A DNA stretch of 64,000 nucleotides from Iningainema tapete BLCC-T55 (GTDB lineage: Bacteria; Cyanobacteriota; Cyanobacteriia; Cyanobacteriales; Nostocaceae), in assembly GCF_014698965.1 (NCBI RefSeq), contig NZ_JACXAE010000098.1:62001-126000 (forward strand), given 5' to 3'. This document shows, in pieces, positions 50,993 through 58,954 of the stretch. Position 1 is the first letter of the stretch. Each line of letters begins with the position of its first letter. The translations under genes were made by a program, and so were the position numbers. The notes beneath the pieces were generated by a model that was not told the origin of the DNA, searched no databases, and worked only from the letters and a program-made list of their open reading frames with translations.

Positions 50993-52889
50993 TAGGAATA
51001 ATAGCCTCAAGCAAAGGCGCAAAGGCGCAAAGAAAAATTTTGCGTCTTTGCTTGAGATCATAAATTACTTTATAAGTTGCAAATTGCTGTTACAAGAACG
51101 TTATCGTTTACTTAAGCAAGTTGGAAAAGGGGGATTTGGCAAAACCTTCCTCGCTGTTGATGAAGGTAAGTTTCCCCCTGTTCCTTGTGTCGTTCAACAA
51201 TTCTCGCTGGAAAATCAATCTCTTAAAGCATTTAAGTACAAGGCAAGAAGCCTGGAAGAGTTGAGTCAACATCCGCAAATTCCCACACTCTTAGCACATT
51301 TTGAAGAAAATAACCACTTTTACCTCGTGCAGGAGTATATTGAAGGTGTTAATTTGGCTACTCAGGTCGAGGAAGTAGGAGCAAGTGGTGAAACTCAAAT
51401 TTGGCAACTTTTAGAGAGTTTGTTGCCTGTGCTCAAGTTTATCCACGATCGCAACATTATCCACCGCGATATTAAACCGGAAAATATTATTCTTCGCACT
51501 ACTGCCCCCCTTGGTTCGGGGGGTTGGAGGGATCTAGTCTTAGTGGATTTTGGTTTGGCTAAACTTGTTACGGCAGTCGATCCACTGATCGGCGAACCTG
51601 GTGTTGGTAGTCCTGAATATGCTGCACCAGAGCAAATTAAGGGAAAACCTGTATTTGCTAGTGATTTATATAGCCTTGGTGTGACTTGCATTTACTTACT
51701 GACTCAGATTCCTCCCTTTGATTTATTTGATATCGCTAATGATTGTTGGGTTTGGCGAGAATACTTGACTGGTAAGGTAGGTGAAAGGTTAGGTAAAATT
51801 ATTGACAAGCTTGTGCAAAAGGATGTAGGCGATCGCTTTCTATCTGCTGATGAAGTGATGCAAGCTATGGGTATTGAATCTAATACTTTAGGAAGAATGA
51901 GTGAGGCAGAGCCTCAGGAAGGCATTACCAGTCAGAGACTGGGGGCGAGGAATCAACAGTGGCAGTGCTTGGATACTTTGACGGAAAATTACAGTGGAGC
52001 AAGTGGTGTTAATTCAATTGCTATTAGTCCTGATGGTAATATTTTAGCTAGTGGTAATGATGACAAAACGATTAAGTTATGGGATTTGAAGACTAAAGAA
52101 TTGCTATACACCCTGAGCGGACATATGCAAGCTGTGAGAGCGCTCACCTTTAGTCCTGATGGGATTCTGGCATCAGCGAGTGATGATAAAACAATTAAAT
52201 TGTGGAATTTAAGTACCTTTCAAGAAATCCACACTTTGGTTGGACACAATAGCGCAGTTAAATCAGTCGCTTTTAGTCCAAACCCCCCTGGGGGGTTGTT
52301 AGCTAGTGGTAGTTGGGATAAGACTGTCAAACTTTGGAATTTAGACAAAGGCATTTCCTTCACGTTAAGTGGACATCAATTACAGGTAAGTGCAGTAGCG
52401 TTTAGTCCCCAAGGTAAGCTTTTAGCTAGCGCCAGTCTTGATCGAACTATTCGCTTATGGGAAATACCTTCATCCTCTGAACAAGAATTGAAAAACCGCC
52501 CATATCGTACCCTTTCAAGTCATGCATGGGCGGTTTTAACAGTTGCTTTTAGTCCTGATGGTAGAATCCTAGCGACAGGAAGTGAAGACAACACTATTAA
52601 ATTGTGGGATGTATACACCAGTCAGGTAATTGGCACACTTTTAGGCCATTCCTGGGCGGTAGTAGCAGTGGCTTTCAGTAGCGATGGAGAAACGCTAATT
52701 AGTGGAAGTTGGGACAAAACTGTCAAACTTTGGAGCGTCAGTACAAAAAAAGAAATTGCTACTCTCTCTGGTCATGTTGACTCAGTGTCTGCCGTTGCTG
52801 TTAGCCCTGTTACACAACTAATTGCTAGTGGCAGCAGGGATAAGACTATCAAACTCTGGGAGCTTTTGACAGAGCTTGGCAAAAGTTAA
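50982..52889 (+). CDS. Ser/Thr kinase with WD40 repeats, N-terminus replaced
   Basis: The kinase domain (GKGGFGKTF, HRDIKPENI, DFGLAK) is followed by seven WD40 repeats, each ending IKLW or VKLW (for example SDDKTIKLWNL). Relatives usually start with a zinc ribbon ending in CGxKLLLxxRYR; here only CKLLLQERYRLL is left, and the upstream codons come from a palindromic repeat (51006-51056). The start at 50982, overlapping the SPFH gene, is therefore a guess, and TTG codons nearer the domain are possible. Two GC-rich palindromes are embedded in the coding sequence: at 51508-51537, just before the DFG strand, and 52281-52297, inside a WD40 blade. It is probably active unless these inserts disrupt folding. 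Confidence 0.85.
   Translation: MLVSRNNSLKQRRKGAKKNFASLLEIINYFISCKLLLQERYRLLKQVGKGGFGKTFLAVDEGKFPPVPCVVQQFSLENQSLKAFKYKARSLEELSQHPQIPTLLAHFEENNHFYLVQEYIEGVNLATQVEEVGASGETQIWQLLESLLPVLKFIHDRNIIHRDIKPENIILRTTAPLGSGGWRDLVLVDFGLAKLVTAVDPLIGEPGVGSPEYAAPEQIKGKPVFASDLYSLGVTCIYLLTQIPPFDLFDIANDCWVWREYLTGKVGERLGKIIDKLVQKDVGDRFLSADEVMQAMGIESNTLGRMSEAEPQEGITSQRLGARNQQWQCLDTLTENYSGASGVNSIAISPDGNILASGNDDKTIKLWDLKTKELLYTLSGHMQAVRALTFSPDGILASASDDKTIKLWNLSTFQEIHTLVGHNSAVKSVAFSPNPPGGLLASGSWDKTVKLWNLDKGISFTLSGHQLQVSAVAFSPQGKLLASASLDRTIRLWEIPSSSEQELKNRPYRTLSSHAWAVLTVAFSPDGRILATGSEDNTIKLWDVYTSQVIGTLLGHSWAVVAVAFSSDGETLISGSWDKTVKLWSVSTKKEIATLSGHVDSVSAVAVSPVTQLIASGSRDKTIKLWELLTELGKS
51006..51056. repeat. CTCAAGCAAAGGCGCAAAG inverted repeat at the kinase start
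   Basis: CTCAAGCAAAGGCGCAAAG and TTTGCGTCTTTGCTTGAG form a hairpin with a short loop. It is located where related kinases encode a zinc ribbon, so insertion may have replaced the N-terminus. Confidence 0.75.
51505..51535. repeat. GC-rich palindrome within the kinase domain
   Basis: CCCCCCTTGGTTCGGGGGGT followed by TGGAGGGATC sits in frame and encodes APLGSGGWRDL just before the strand leading to DFG, where relatives have a short loop. It is like the dispersed CCCCCTTGG-type palindrome of cyanobacteria. Confidence 0.6.
52281..52297. repeat. GC-rich palindrome in a WD40 blade
   Basis: AACCCCCCTGGGGGGTT, a perfect palindrome around a single base, encodes NPPGG between SP and LLASGSWDK, where the usual sequence is DGK. 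It keeps the frame. Confidence 0.65.
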
Positions 52890-52971
52890 AAGGCACTCAT
52901 AAAGAAAAAGAAAAAACGGTAAATAGCGAACATATCGATACAAGGCAAAAGTTAAAAGTTAAAAAAAGAAC

Positions 52972-54669
52972 TCAGTTGTCAGAATAATTAATTACATCGT
53001 TTAACCTTATCTCCTTTTCCACCGACAATCCCGCCAGAAAATTCCGATCTTCACTCACGTGGGGAAACTTCAACTGAGAATCGGGAATACCTCTTTGCAA
53101 TTGACGTTGACGAATAATCGCAAAGCTACCATTCGACAAAATCCGCAATCGTGGAGGTGGAATTGTATCGCGACGACTAATTTCGTAGTGGGTGTTAACT
53201 TCCTGGAGCTTGCGATCAAAACTGGTTAAGAAGGCTTGGGGATTTTCAAGGGTATAACCAGAAGCTAGCTCAATATTCGCCAAATAACGAGCGGGGAAAT
53301 CATTATCTGACAAAGTAATACAGAAATCTTCTAAAGGTATGTTAAATTCCTGCTGTAAAGCTTGCATCACCTGAGTTGCATGAAATTCTGTTGTTTTCTC
53401 CGTTGTCGAAGAAACGAACCCTCCTCTACGGTAGCGAAATACGAGCAAAGGTGCGGTTTCGTAAAAACCCACTACTTCAACTACATCACCAATATCGTAA
53501 CGGTAAAAGCCTCCATAGTTAGTAATCAAGATACGATAACGTTCTCCTGCTTTAACTTGAGTTGCTAGTAAAGTTTTGGGATGCTCAGCCTCCCATTGCT
53601 CTTCTGGGATAAACTCAAAAAAACTACTTTCGATCGCCAACACGCTAGCATCATCATTAACATCAGGGTAAACGCTAAACATGCCTTCTGCCGATGAATA
53701 AGCTGCACCAAATATGGGAGTATCACCAAAGTAAGCAGGAAATCGCTCAAAATAGAAATCCGAAGTTCCACCTCTTGCAGTGGCAATAAAGGAAAGATTT
53801 TGCCAGACAAGTTTAGGGGTAAGCCGTCCCTCTGACTTCAAGATTTCTTGCAATTGAGCGGCACGTTTGGGATTGGCTGAGTGTTGCTGCTCTAGTTGAG
53901 TGCGAATTTCTGGCTCTAATTCTAAAGTCGAGGCAATTGTTCCTTTCTCTAAATCCTCAATCAAATCTTCTCCATACTTCTCTAAATAGTTAGCAGTGCG
54001 CAGGATGAGCATGGGAAAATTGGCAATTATACCTCGCGTTGCTTCATCACTAAGAGCAAATAGCAAACAAACATAGTGACGAGCTAGACTATCGGCTGGT
54101 TGTAGAGTTTCGTAAGGATGGGCAAACAGTTGTTTGTAAAGAAACTTGTCCATGCGCAAAACACCAGCACTAGATGGACCATAATCTATTCCACCACTTG
54201 TGCGTCCCCAAGTTTGTACTGAGTTGGTTAATAGCAGTTTGCCGAATTGTCGTTTTTGCCTCTTGAGTGCCTCAATTAAAAAACCAATGCTGGTAAGAGT
54301 AGCTCGACGGAAAGCATTTTGCGATCGCCTTGTTGTGGGGATCATCTTTTTCTTGCCTGTCGAACCACTTGTTAAAGTTAAATAAACTACAGGATCGGGT
54401 GTAAGGATATTTTGCTCCCCATTAGCAATGCGCTCAGTATATGGTTCATAGCTGCTGTAAGGTAGAATGGGAACCTGCTGTTGAAATTGCTCAATAGTTT
54501 TAATATCACTTAATCCATATTTACTACCTAATTCAGTATTTTTATGAGCTTGTAACAAAGTGAGTAAGAACTTTTCCTGCACAGCATCAGTGTGACGAAT
54601 TTTCTTGACAAAATTCGCCCTAGCACGTTCGGCAATAAAACTCAACAGTGGCAACAAAAAATTAGTCAT
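52972..54669 (-). CDS. GH3 auxin-responsive promoter family protein (acyl-adenylating)
   Basis: The 565-residue protein matches the GH3 family of the adenylate-forming superfamily: QFQQQVPILPYSSYEPYTERI, the ATP-binding motif LTLTSGSTGKKKMIP, FGAAYSSAEGMFSV, YGGFYRYDIGDVVEV and LASGYTLENP. In plants such enzymes conjugate amino acids to acyl hormones; bacterial versions probably activate carboxylic acids, often with unknown acceptor. No signal peptide. It lies on the opposite strand from the WD40 kinase gene, 82 bases from its stop. Confidence 0.92.
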   Translation of the reverse strand: MTNFLLPLLSFIAERARANFVKKIRHTDAVQEKFLLTLLQAHKNTELGSKYGLSDIKTIEQFQQQVPILPYSSYEPYTERIANGEQNILTPDPVVYLTLTSGSTGKKKMIPTTRRSQNAFRRATLTSIGFLIEALKRQKRQFGKLLLTNSVQTWGRTSGGIDYGPSSAGVLRMDKFLYKQLFAHPYETLQPADSLARHYVCLLFALSDEATRGIIANFPMLILRTANYLEKYGEDLIEDLEKGTIASTLELEPEIRTQLEQQHSANPKRAAQLQEILKSEGRLTPKLVWQNLSFIATARGGTSDFYFERFPAYFGDTPIFGAAYSSAEGMFSVYPDVNDDASVLAIESSFFEFIPEEQWEAEHPKTLLATQVKAGERYRILITNYGGFYRYDIGDVVEVVGFYETAPLLVFRYRRGGFVSSTTEKTTEFHATQVMQALQQEFNIPLEDFCITLSDNDFPARYLANIELASGYTLENPQAFLTSFDRKLQEVNTHYEISRRDTIPPPRLRILSNGSFAIIRQRQLQRGIPDSQLKFPHVSEDRNFLAGLSVEKEIRLNDVINYSDN

Positions 54670-54682
54670 GAAAGCTAGTAGA

Positions 54683-54706
54683 GTGCGTCAACGCAGTGTA
54701 ACGCAC
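54683..54706. repeat. small palindromic repeat GTGCGT/ACGCAC
   Basis: GTGCGTCAACGCAGTGTAAC and GCAC form a short hairpin, upstream of the GH3 gene and downstream of the esterase gene. It belongs to a common cyanobacterial GTGCGTTACGC-type family. Confidence 0.55.
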
Positions 54707-54726
54707 CGTAGAATTTTGGCGGGTTA

Positions 54727-55803
54727 CTACATTTTACTTTTTACTTGTCGGTTCCGTAGCATCCATAAGAGCATTACCATCCCTAAGGATACTGTAGATG
54801 CGGGTTCTGGTACAGACTGAGGCTTAGACGCTAGCCTCTCAAAAACTAATTCTCCCAAAAATCTATGAGTTACAGTTGTGGGATGGATGTCGTCCCAGAA
54901 TAAATACTCATTTGGGTTAGAACAGATAGTGAAGTTAACTGTATTTAAGCAAGGTTCAGTTACATTAGTGAAACCAAATCTTGTGGGATTGGCGATCGCT
55001 TCCGCAAATATAGAATTAACATCAAAAGGTATTAAGTTGATCCCTGGGAGTGTTTGACTTAAATTGTTGAGGGTAGTGGTTAAGCTAGCGTTAAACTCCT
55101 GACTTACCTGAGTACGGGCGTTAGCATCACCGATGCGGCGAGCGCGGGGAGTTTGTCCTAAATCTGGTACGTTAACTACCAAAATATTGCGAGCGCCAAC
55201 ATCGAATAACGAAGTTACTCCCTGAGATATATTTTCAGCAAATATGGTACTATTTAAATTACCAGAACTATAATCATTAGAACCTGCAGCCCACACAACG
55301 TAAAGAGCTTGTGGATCAGCAGGTTGATTGGCAAGCGTTAAGTCATTCGTAAACGCTTGCACCTCCCTCAGTACTCCAGGTAAACGAGGATCGCTAGCGT
55401 TGTTCAAGCCTGATGTCGCACCACCAAAGGCAAAGTTAACGCCCTGAGTGGTAGTAGCACCATTAAAGAAGAAGTTGACTCCAAGATCACCAGTGGGAGT
55501 GAGAGTGATAGGAGAACCTACAGCTAAATTAGTGGACGGAGTAAGGGTTGAACCCAAAGAATTTGCCAGATAGTCTACCCAAACTGGACCATTAGAATAA
55601 CGTCCATTAAAGTAAGGAGGGCTGGGAGGATCTACTGGTATAGTGGGATTTAACCGATTGGCAACAGTGGTGACAGTAAATACGTTACCAGTATCTGAGA
55701 GGCTGTCACCAAAAACATAAATTTTATCGAAAGTTGCAGCCTTTGCCTCAAAGGGAAATATCAAAGCTAAGAGGGATGCTGTTGCTAAGATTATTTTTTT
55801 CAT
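54727..55803 (-). CDS. SGNH/GDSL esterase with PEP-CTERM tail
   Basis: From the ATG at 55801-55803 the 358-residue protein has a signal peptide (MKKIILATASLLALIFPFEA), the GDSL block IYVFGDSLSDTGN (nucleophile Ser), GRYSNGPVWVDYLA, an oxyanion Gly/Asn region (GGATSG, WAAGSNDY), and the Asp-His pair in WDDIHPTTVTH. It ends VPEPAST, a hydrophobic stretch and RNRQVKSKM, a PEP-CTERM signal, so it is probably an exosortase substrate on the cell surface. It is similar to thermolabile-haemolysin/lipase-type GDSL enzymes; the ester substrate is unknown. The upstream extension before this ATG has no signal-like start. Confidence 0.9.
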   Translation of the reverse strand: MKKIILATASLLALIFPFEAKAATFDKIYVFGDSLSDTGNVFTVTTVANRLNPTIPVDPPSPPYFNGRYSNGPVWVDYLANSLGSTLTPSTNLAVGSPITLTPTGDLGVNFFFNGATTTQGVNFAFGGATSGLNNASDPRLPGVLREVQAFTNDLTLANQPADPQALYVVWAAGSNDYSSGNLNSTIFAENISQGVTSLFDVGARNILVVNVPDLGQTPRARRIGDANARTQVSQEFNASLTTTLNNLSQTLPGINLIPFDVNSIFAEAIANPTRFGFTNVTEPCLNTVNFTICSNPNEYLFWDDIHPTTVTHRFLGELVFERLASKPQSVPEPASTVSLGMVMLLWMLRNRQVKSKM

Positions 55804-55969
55804 GCTTTTATTTTTAGTCAAGTAATATTGACTAGCTAATAATGCACAAATTATACATTTTTCAATTCCCACTGATTTTAAAGATATAGTCAAGAGCAAC
55901 AGCAAGTCAGAGAATGTCACAATATTCAAATAGATGTTTCTGTGCAACAAGTATGAGGAAGGAGAATAA

Positions 55970-56452
55970 ATGATCGCGATCGCCTGTTTTGTCTTAGCAT
56001 TTGTCTTAGCGAGTTTAGTTGAATACTGGCTACATCGCTTAATGCACGTCTCACAGCGAATTGGCGAACGTCATCGCGATCACCATCGCCGTAATGAAGG
56101 GCAGGGAGTACTCTGGGAGTTTCGCGATTATGTCAGAGGTAGTTTTGTAGTCATGGCTCTCATGTTCTTCTACTCTTGGGAAGCGGGAATCGGCTGGTTT
56201 CTCGGCGCACTAGTTTACGCTGCATTTTCCGCCTATGCTCATCAACTACAACACGAAAACCCAACCAAATGCTTCTGGATGAAGATGCCAGTTCACTACG
56301 TACATCATAAGTATGGCATGTGGCATCACAACTTTGGTCTAGCCGTAGACTGGTGGGATCATGTTTTTGGCACCTACAAGCCAGTGGAATGGTTAACACC
56401 TGAAGAACAAAGTCAACTAGAACGAGGTTACTTCCAACTCCGGTGGTGGTAA
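55970..56452 (+). CDS. fatty acid hydroxylase superfamily membrane protein
   Basis: The 160-residue protein has membrane segments (about 1-18, 50-85) and the four histidine boxes of the fatty acid hydroxylase/sterol desaturase/carotene hydroxylase superfamily: HRLMH, HRDHH, HQLQH-like and HYVHHKYGMWHHNFG. A di-iron centre bound by these histidines would hydroxylate a lipid or carotenoid. It is shorter than typical members but has all boxes. The last codons (RWW) and stop lie inside direct-repeat copy 1. Substrate unknown. Confidence 0.88.
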   Translation: MIAIACFVLAFVLASLVEYWLHRLMHVSQRIGERHRDHHRRNEGQGVLWEFRDYVRGSFVVMALMFFYSWEAGIGWFLGALVYAAFSAYAHQLQHENPTKCFWMKMPVHYVHHKYGMWHHNFGLAVDWWDHVFGTYKPVEWLTPEEQSQLERGYFQLRWW

Positions 56453-56498
56453 TATAATGTATTTTTGTCTTTACATCAGAAGAGTAACCTGTTATGAC
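56424..56498 (+). repeat. 75-base direct repeat copy 1
   Basis: Begins GAGGTTACTTCCAACTCCGG (last codons of the hydroxylase gene), continues GTGGTGGTAATATAATG, and ends AAGAGTAACCTGTTATGAC. It matches 57171-57246 over its full length, at about 80-85% identity by eye, with the repeat pair flanking the vapBC module. After the ATGAC the frame reads MTKI and stops. Confidence 0.8.
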
Positions 56499-56522
56499 CA
56501 AAATTTAGTCAGGAGGTATGTA

Positions 56523-56738
56523 ATGCTACAAACCATTGAAGGAATCTATAAAAATGGCAAAATTGAACTTGCCGAAACACCACAGGGCATTACTGAAAGC
56601 CGCGTCTTTGTAACTTTCTTAGAAACAAAACCCACCACTTGGTCATCCATAATTATGCAACATCAAGGTGTAGCAGAAAGTATTATTTTTGAATCCTATC
56701 GAGACGAACTGCTACCACCTAAAGAAATAGAGTTTTAA
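56523..56738 (+). CDS. vapB: VapB-like antitoxin of a VapBC module
   Basis: The 71-residue protein (ATG 56523, preceded by AGGAGGTATGTA) resembles small cyanobacterial antitoxins: MLQTIEGIYKNGKIELAETP, TESRVFVTFLE and a C-terminal toxin-binding tail ELLPPKEIEF. It probably binds and neutralises the adjacent PIN-domain toxin and represses the operon. Its stop overlaps the toxin start (TAATG). The pair is flanked by direct repeats. Confidence 0.8.
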   Translation: MLQTIEGIYKNGKIELAETPQGITESRVFVTFLETKPTTWSSIIMQHQGVAESIIFESYRDELLPPKEIEF

Positions 56739-57145
56739 TGATGGGTTATTTGCTCGACACCTGCGTAGTAAGTGATTTTGTCAAGGGAGAAGAAAACACC
56801 CTAAAGCGATTAAAGTCTAGCTCTCCCTTTGATGTTTTTATTTCATCCTTAACAGTTATGGAGGTGAAATATGGATTAGCAATCAATCCACAACGTGCCG
56901 TCAAAATCCAACCGTTGATTGAAACATTCCTAAGCTCAATTACAATTTTACCTTTTGGCGCAGAAGAAGCCGAACAAGCCGCCCAAATCAGAAGTATTCT
57001 GAAAACAGCAGGTACTCCTATCGGTGCTTATGATGTACTCATTGCAGCAACAGCAGTAATCCATAATCATATTATTGTAACATCTAACGTTCGAGAATTT
57101 CAAAGAGTAACCAGTTTACAAATCGAGAATTGGCGTTCTTCTTAA
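56738..57145 (+). CDS. vapC: VapC toxin (PIN domain ribonuclease)
   Basis: The 135-residue protein has the PIN-domain acidic residues: LLDTCVVSDFVKG (Asp in LLDT), SSLTVMEVKYGLA (Glu), GAYDVLIAATAV (Asp) and TSNVREFQRV. It should cleave RNA in the absence of antitoxin. The first Met overlaps the vapB stop; a second Met at 56741 is equally possible. Length is typical of VapC. Confidence 0.88.
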   Translation: MMGYLLDTCVVSDFVKGEENTLKRLKSSSPFDVFISSLTVMEVKYGLAINPQRAVKIQPLIETFLSSITILPFGAEEAEQAAQIRSILKTAGTPIGAYDVLIAATAVIHNHIIVTSNVREFQRVTSLQIENWRSS

Positions 57146-57170
57146 ATTGCAATGGCGAATTACTAATAAG

Positions 57171-57246
57171 GAGGTTATTTCCAAACTCCTGTGGCGGTAA
57201 TATAATATGTTTTTATCTTTGGAACACAAGAGTAACCTGCTATGAC
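57171..57246 (+). repeat. 76-base direct repeat copy 2
   Basis: Begins GAGGTTATTTCCAAACTCCT and ends AAGAGTAACCTGCTATGAC. Its terminal ATGAC is the start of the next gene (57242). Together with copy 1 it brackets vapBC. Confidence 0.8.
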
Positions 57247-57547
57247 GATTAAAGAACTACTTCTTGAAGAAATTGAATCAGCTTCAGAAAATCTTCTGGC
57301 TGAAACCTTAGACTTTTTACGCTTCCTTAAAACCAAGCCAACCCAAACACAGCCAGAAACCCAACAAAACAATGCAAATAACCGAATTGCGACAGAACCC
57401 CAAACTTCAGTTCACTCCACAGGTAACTCACTGCTAGAACATTTGAAAACTATTGGTACTTGGGAAGGGGATGACTTTGAAGAATGCCTTGAGATGGTAT
57501 ATGCCACTCGTGGTAAAGCGAATTTCAATCAGCATAGTAACTGCTGA
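57242..57547 (+). CDS. DUF2281-like small antitoxin-type protein (orphan)
   Basis: The 101-residue protein has an N-terminal helix pair, MTIKELLLEEIESASENLL and TLDFLRFLK, typical of cyanobacterial DUF2281-like antitoxins, a Q/T-rich middle, and a C-terminal WEGDDFEECLEMVYATRGK, which is the usual toxin-binding end in this class. No intact toxin gene follows; the next 1 kb contains only fragments. Its start codon lies at the end of direct-repeat copy 2. Confidence 0.6.
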   Translation: MTIKELLLEEIESASENLLAETLDFLRFLKTKPTQTQPETQQNNANNRIATEPQTSVHSTGNSLLEHLKTIGTWEGDDFEECLEMVYATRGKANFNQHSNC

Positions 57548-57835
57548 GAATTACGGTCAACTTAAAACCGCTTTAATTAGACAATTTGATCCCAAAGAGA
57601 AAAGTAATCCTGCAATACATCCTCTTTTAAGATTCTTTTTTTTAATCGCATCAATTTGCAAAGTGACAAATCCGATTAGCGGAACAATTGTATGTAAAGC
57701 TGTTGTATACCAGACAATTGATTCTCGAAAGATAGAATAAATTATAAGTTGCAAACAATAAATTATTGTTGATAATAAAAATATAAAATTTAACTTTGAT
57801 TTGACTAAAAAAAGTAAACAGTGTATTTTTCGTTG

Positions 57836-58008
57836 CTATAATTTTGTCATTATAGCTATGAATACACAAATAGGAATAACTAGCATAATACCGATCATAT
57901 GTGTGGATACAGCTATGATTAGGCTAAAAGCCAAACCAATATATCCAAACATTTTTTCTGGTTTATTTATCACATAAGACGCAAATAAAAATGTCAGCGC
58001 TGTTGCAA
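57836..58008 (-). pseudogene. 3' fragment of a membrane-protein gene
   Basis: Read leftward from about 58008, an open frame to a stop at 57836 encodes hydrophobic segments (FATALTFLFASYVI, MFGYIGLAFSLIIAVSTHM, IGIMLVIPICVFIAIM). It has no start codon and abuts the protease fragment. It is the tail of a small membrane protein fused by deletion. Confidence 0.45.
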
Positions 58009-58164
58009 AACTAAGACGTTAACACTCGAACCTGTATCCAGTAAACCCGATACACTTAAAGAATGATTCTGATAGGTAAGGGTCAAAGGAAGATAAGGAA
58101 ATGTACTTAATGCACCTAACTCCGGGTTAATCTCAGTGAACCCAAATCTGACTTTATCAACCAT
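57994..58164 (-). pseudogene. N-terminal fragment of a clan AA aspartic protease
   Basis: ATG at 58162-58164 gives MVDKVRFGFTEINPELGAL, then LPLTLTYQNHSLSVSGLLDTG with the DTG motif. The frame ends 9 codons later (VLQQR), so the second half of the domain is gone. Its ATG overlaps the stop of an upstream fragment. The original pair resembles the one at 47959-48653, although the upstream protein differs. Confidence 0.6.
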
Positions 58165-58369
58165 TTTTTGCTGCTTTTGCCTCTGCCAGAGCCTTTGCTA
58201 AAACAGCAGCAGCTTCAAAAGAATCATGCAAACCTTTGCTTGCTGTACCTTGAGAATCTAATGGAACCAAACCAGATTCGTTCAACATTTCGCTTACCAG
58301 GAAATGCAGTAGTAAGAGTTTGTCGGGGTGAGATAATTCTTTCTTATGTCCCTCCCAAAGCTGTACGGT
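58157..58369 (-). pseudogene. fragment of the small gene upstream of the aspartic protease
   Basis: An open frame without a start (first stop at 58370) reads ELWEGHKKELSHPDKLLLLH, then SEMLNESGLVPLDSQGTA and SFEAAAVLAKALAEAKAAKNG. The reading frame and overlap with the protease fragment show it was part of a coupled pair. No family name can be given. Confidence 0.45.
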
Positions 58370-58586
58370 TCAACTTGGCGTTAATAGTTAGCGCCTTGAG
58401 CTAGTACAATCGTTCCAATGTCCATTGGGATCGTACCCAGCCATATAAATAACGACAAGACTGAGACACCTCTACCTACCGATCCCGCTTGGTTGCTCGC
58501 CGCGAGGCTTACACAATAAAAATTTTTGTTTCCAAAACTTTTTTTACTAAAATCTAAGTGATATTGTTCCTGAGACGCTTTTAGTT

Positions 58587-58934
58587 ATGATAGAGCGGTG
58601 TGACGGAGGAAACCCAAACTTGAATTACTTCCAACAGGCAAAAGCTCACTTTGAAGCGAGTCATCAGCATCCCATCAACCAGTTTCTGCACCACCTCACC
58701 AACGTAATGACAATCACAGCGGTGGTTTCGCTATTCTACGACGCTCGTGTGACACTTGTGTGCTTGGTATTAACCCAAGTTTTTGCCTTAGGTGGTCATG
58801 CATTCTTCGAGAATAATGAACCCGCTTTTGTCAAGTATCCCGGCATTACTATATTAGTCTCGATGTTGTGGTCTTTCGAGAACTTTTTTGGTCTACGCCA
58901 AGTCTGGACATACTTCAAGCAGAAAACCGCTTAA
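58587..58934 (+). CDS. DUF962 (Mpo1-like) membrane protein
   Basis: The 115-residue protein has the DUF962 pattern: FEASHQHPINQFLHHLTNVM (conserved H-HP-N-H), two or more membrane helices (about 44-60, 80-104) and HAFFENNEPAFVKYP (HxxxE/N-EPA motif). The yeast homologue Mpo1 is an iron-dependent dioxygenase that alpha-oxidises 2-hydroxy fatty acids; whether cyanobacterial members do this is unknown. It is the first gene of a run with an amidohydrolase 20 bases downstream. Confidence 0.82.
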   Translation: MIERCDGGNPNLNYFQQAKAHFEASHQHPINQFLHHLTNVMTITAVVSLFYDARVTLVCLVLTQVFALGGHAFFENNEPAFVKYPGITILVSMLWSFENFFGLRQVWTYFKQKTA

Positions 58935-58954
58935 CGCTAGTATTAGGAGATTTC

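Larger units (their letters stand above)
57548..58586. other. decayed stretch with gene fragments
   Basis: No intact gene is seen. Three leftward fragments (57836-58008, 57994-58164, 58157-58369) are joined or overlapping. A rightward stretch at 57540-57600 (ENYGQLKTALIRQFDPKEK) may be a toxin-gene remnant downstream of the orphan antitoxin, but I cannot assign it. 58390-58586 is AT-rich and should contain the promoter of the DUF962 gene. Confidence 0.5.
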
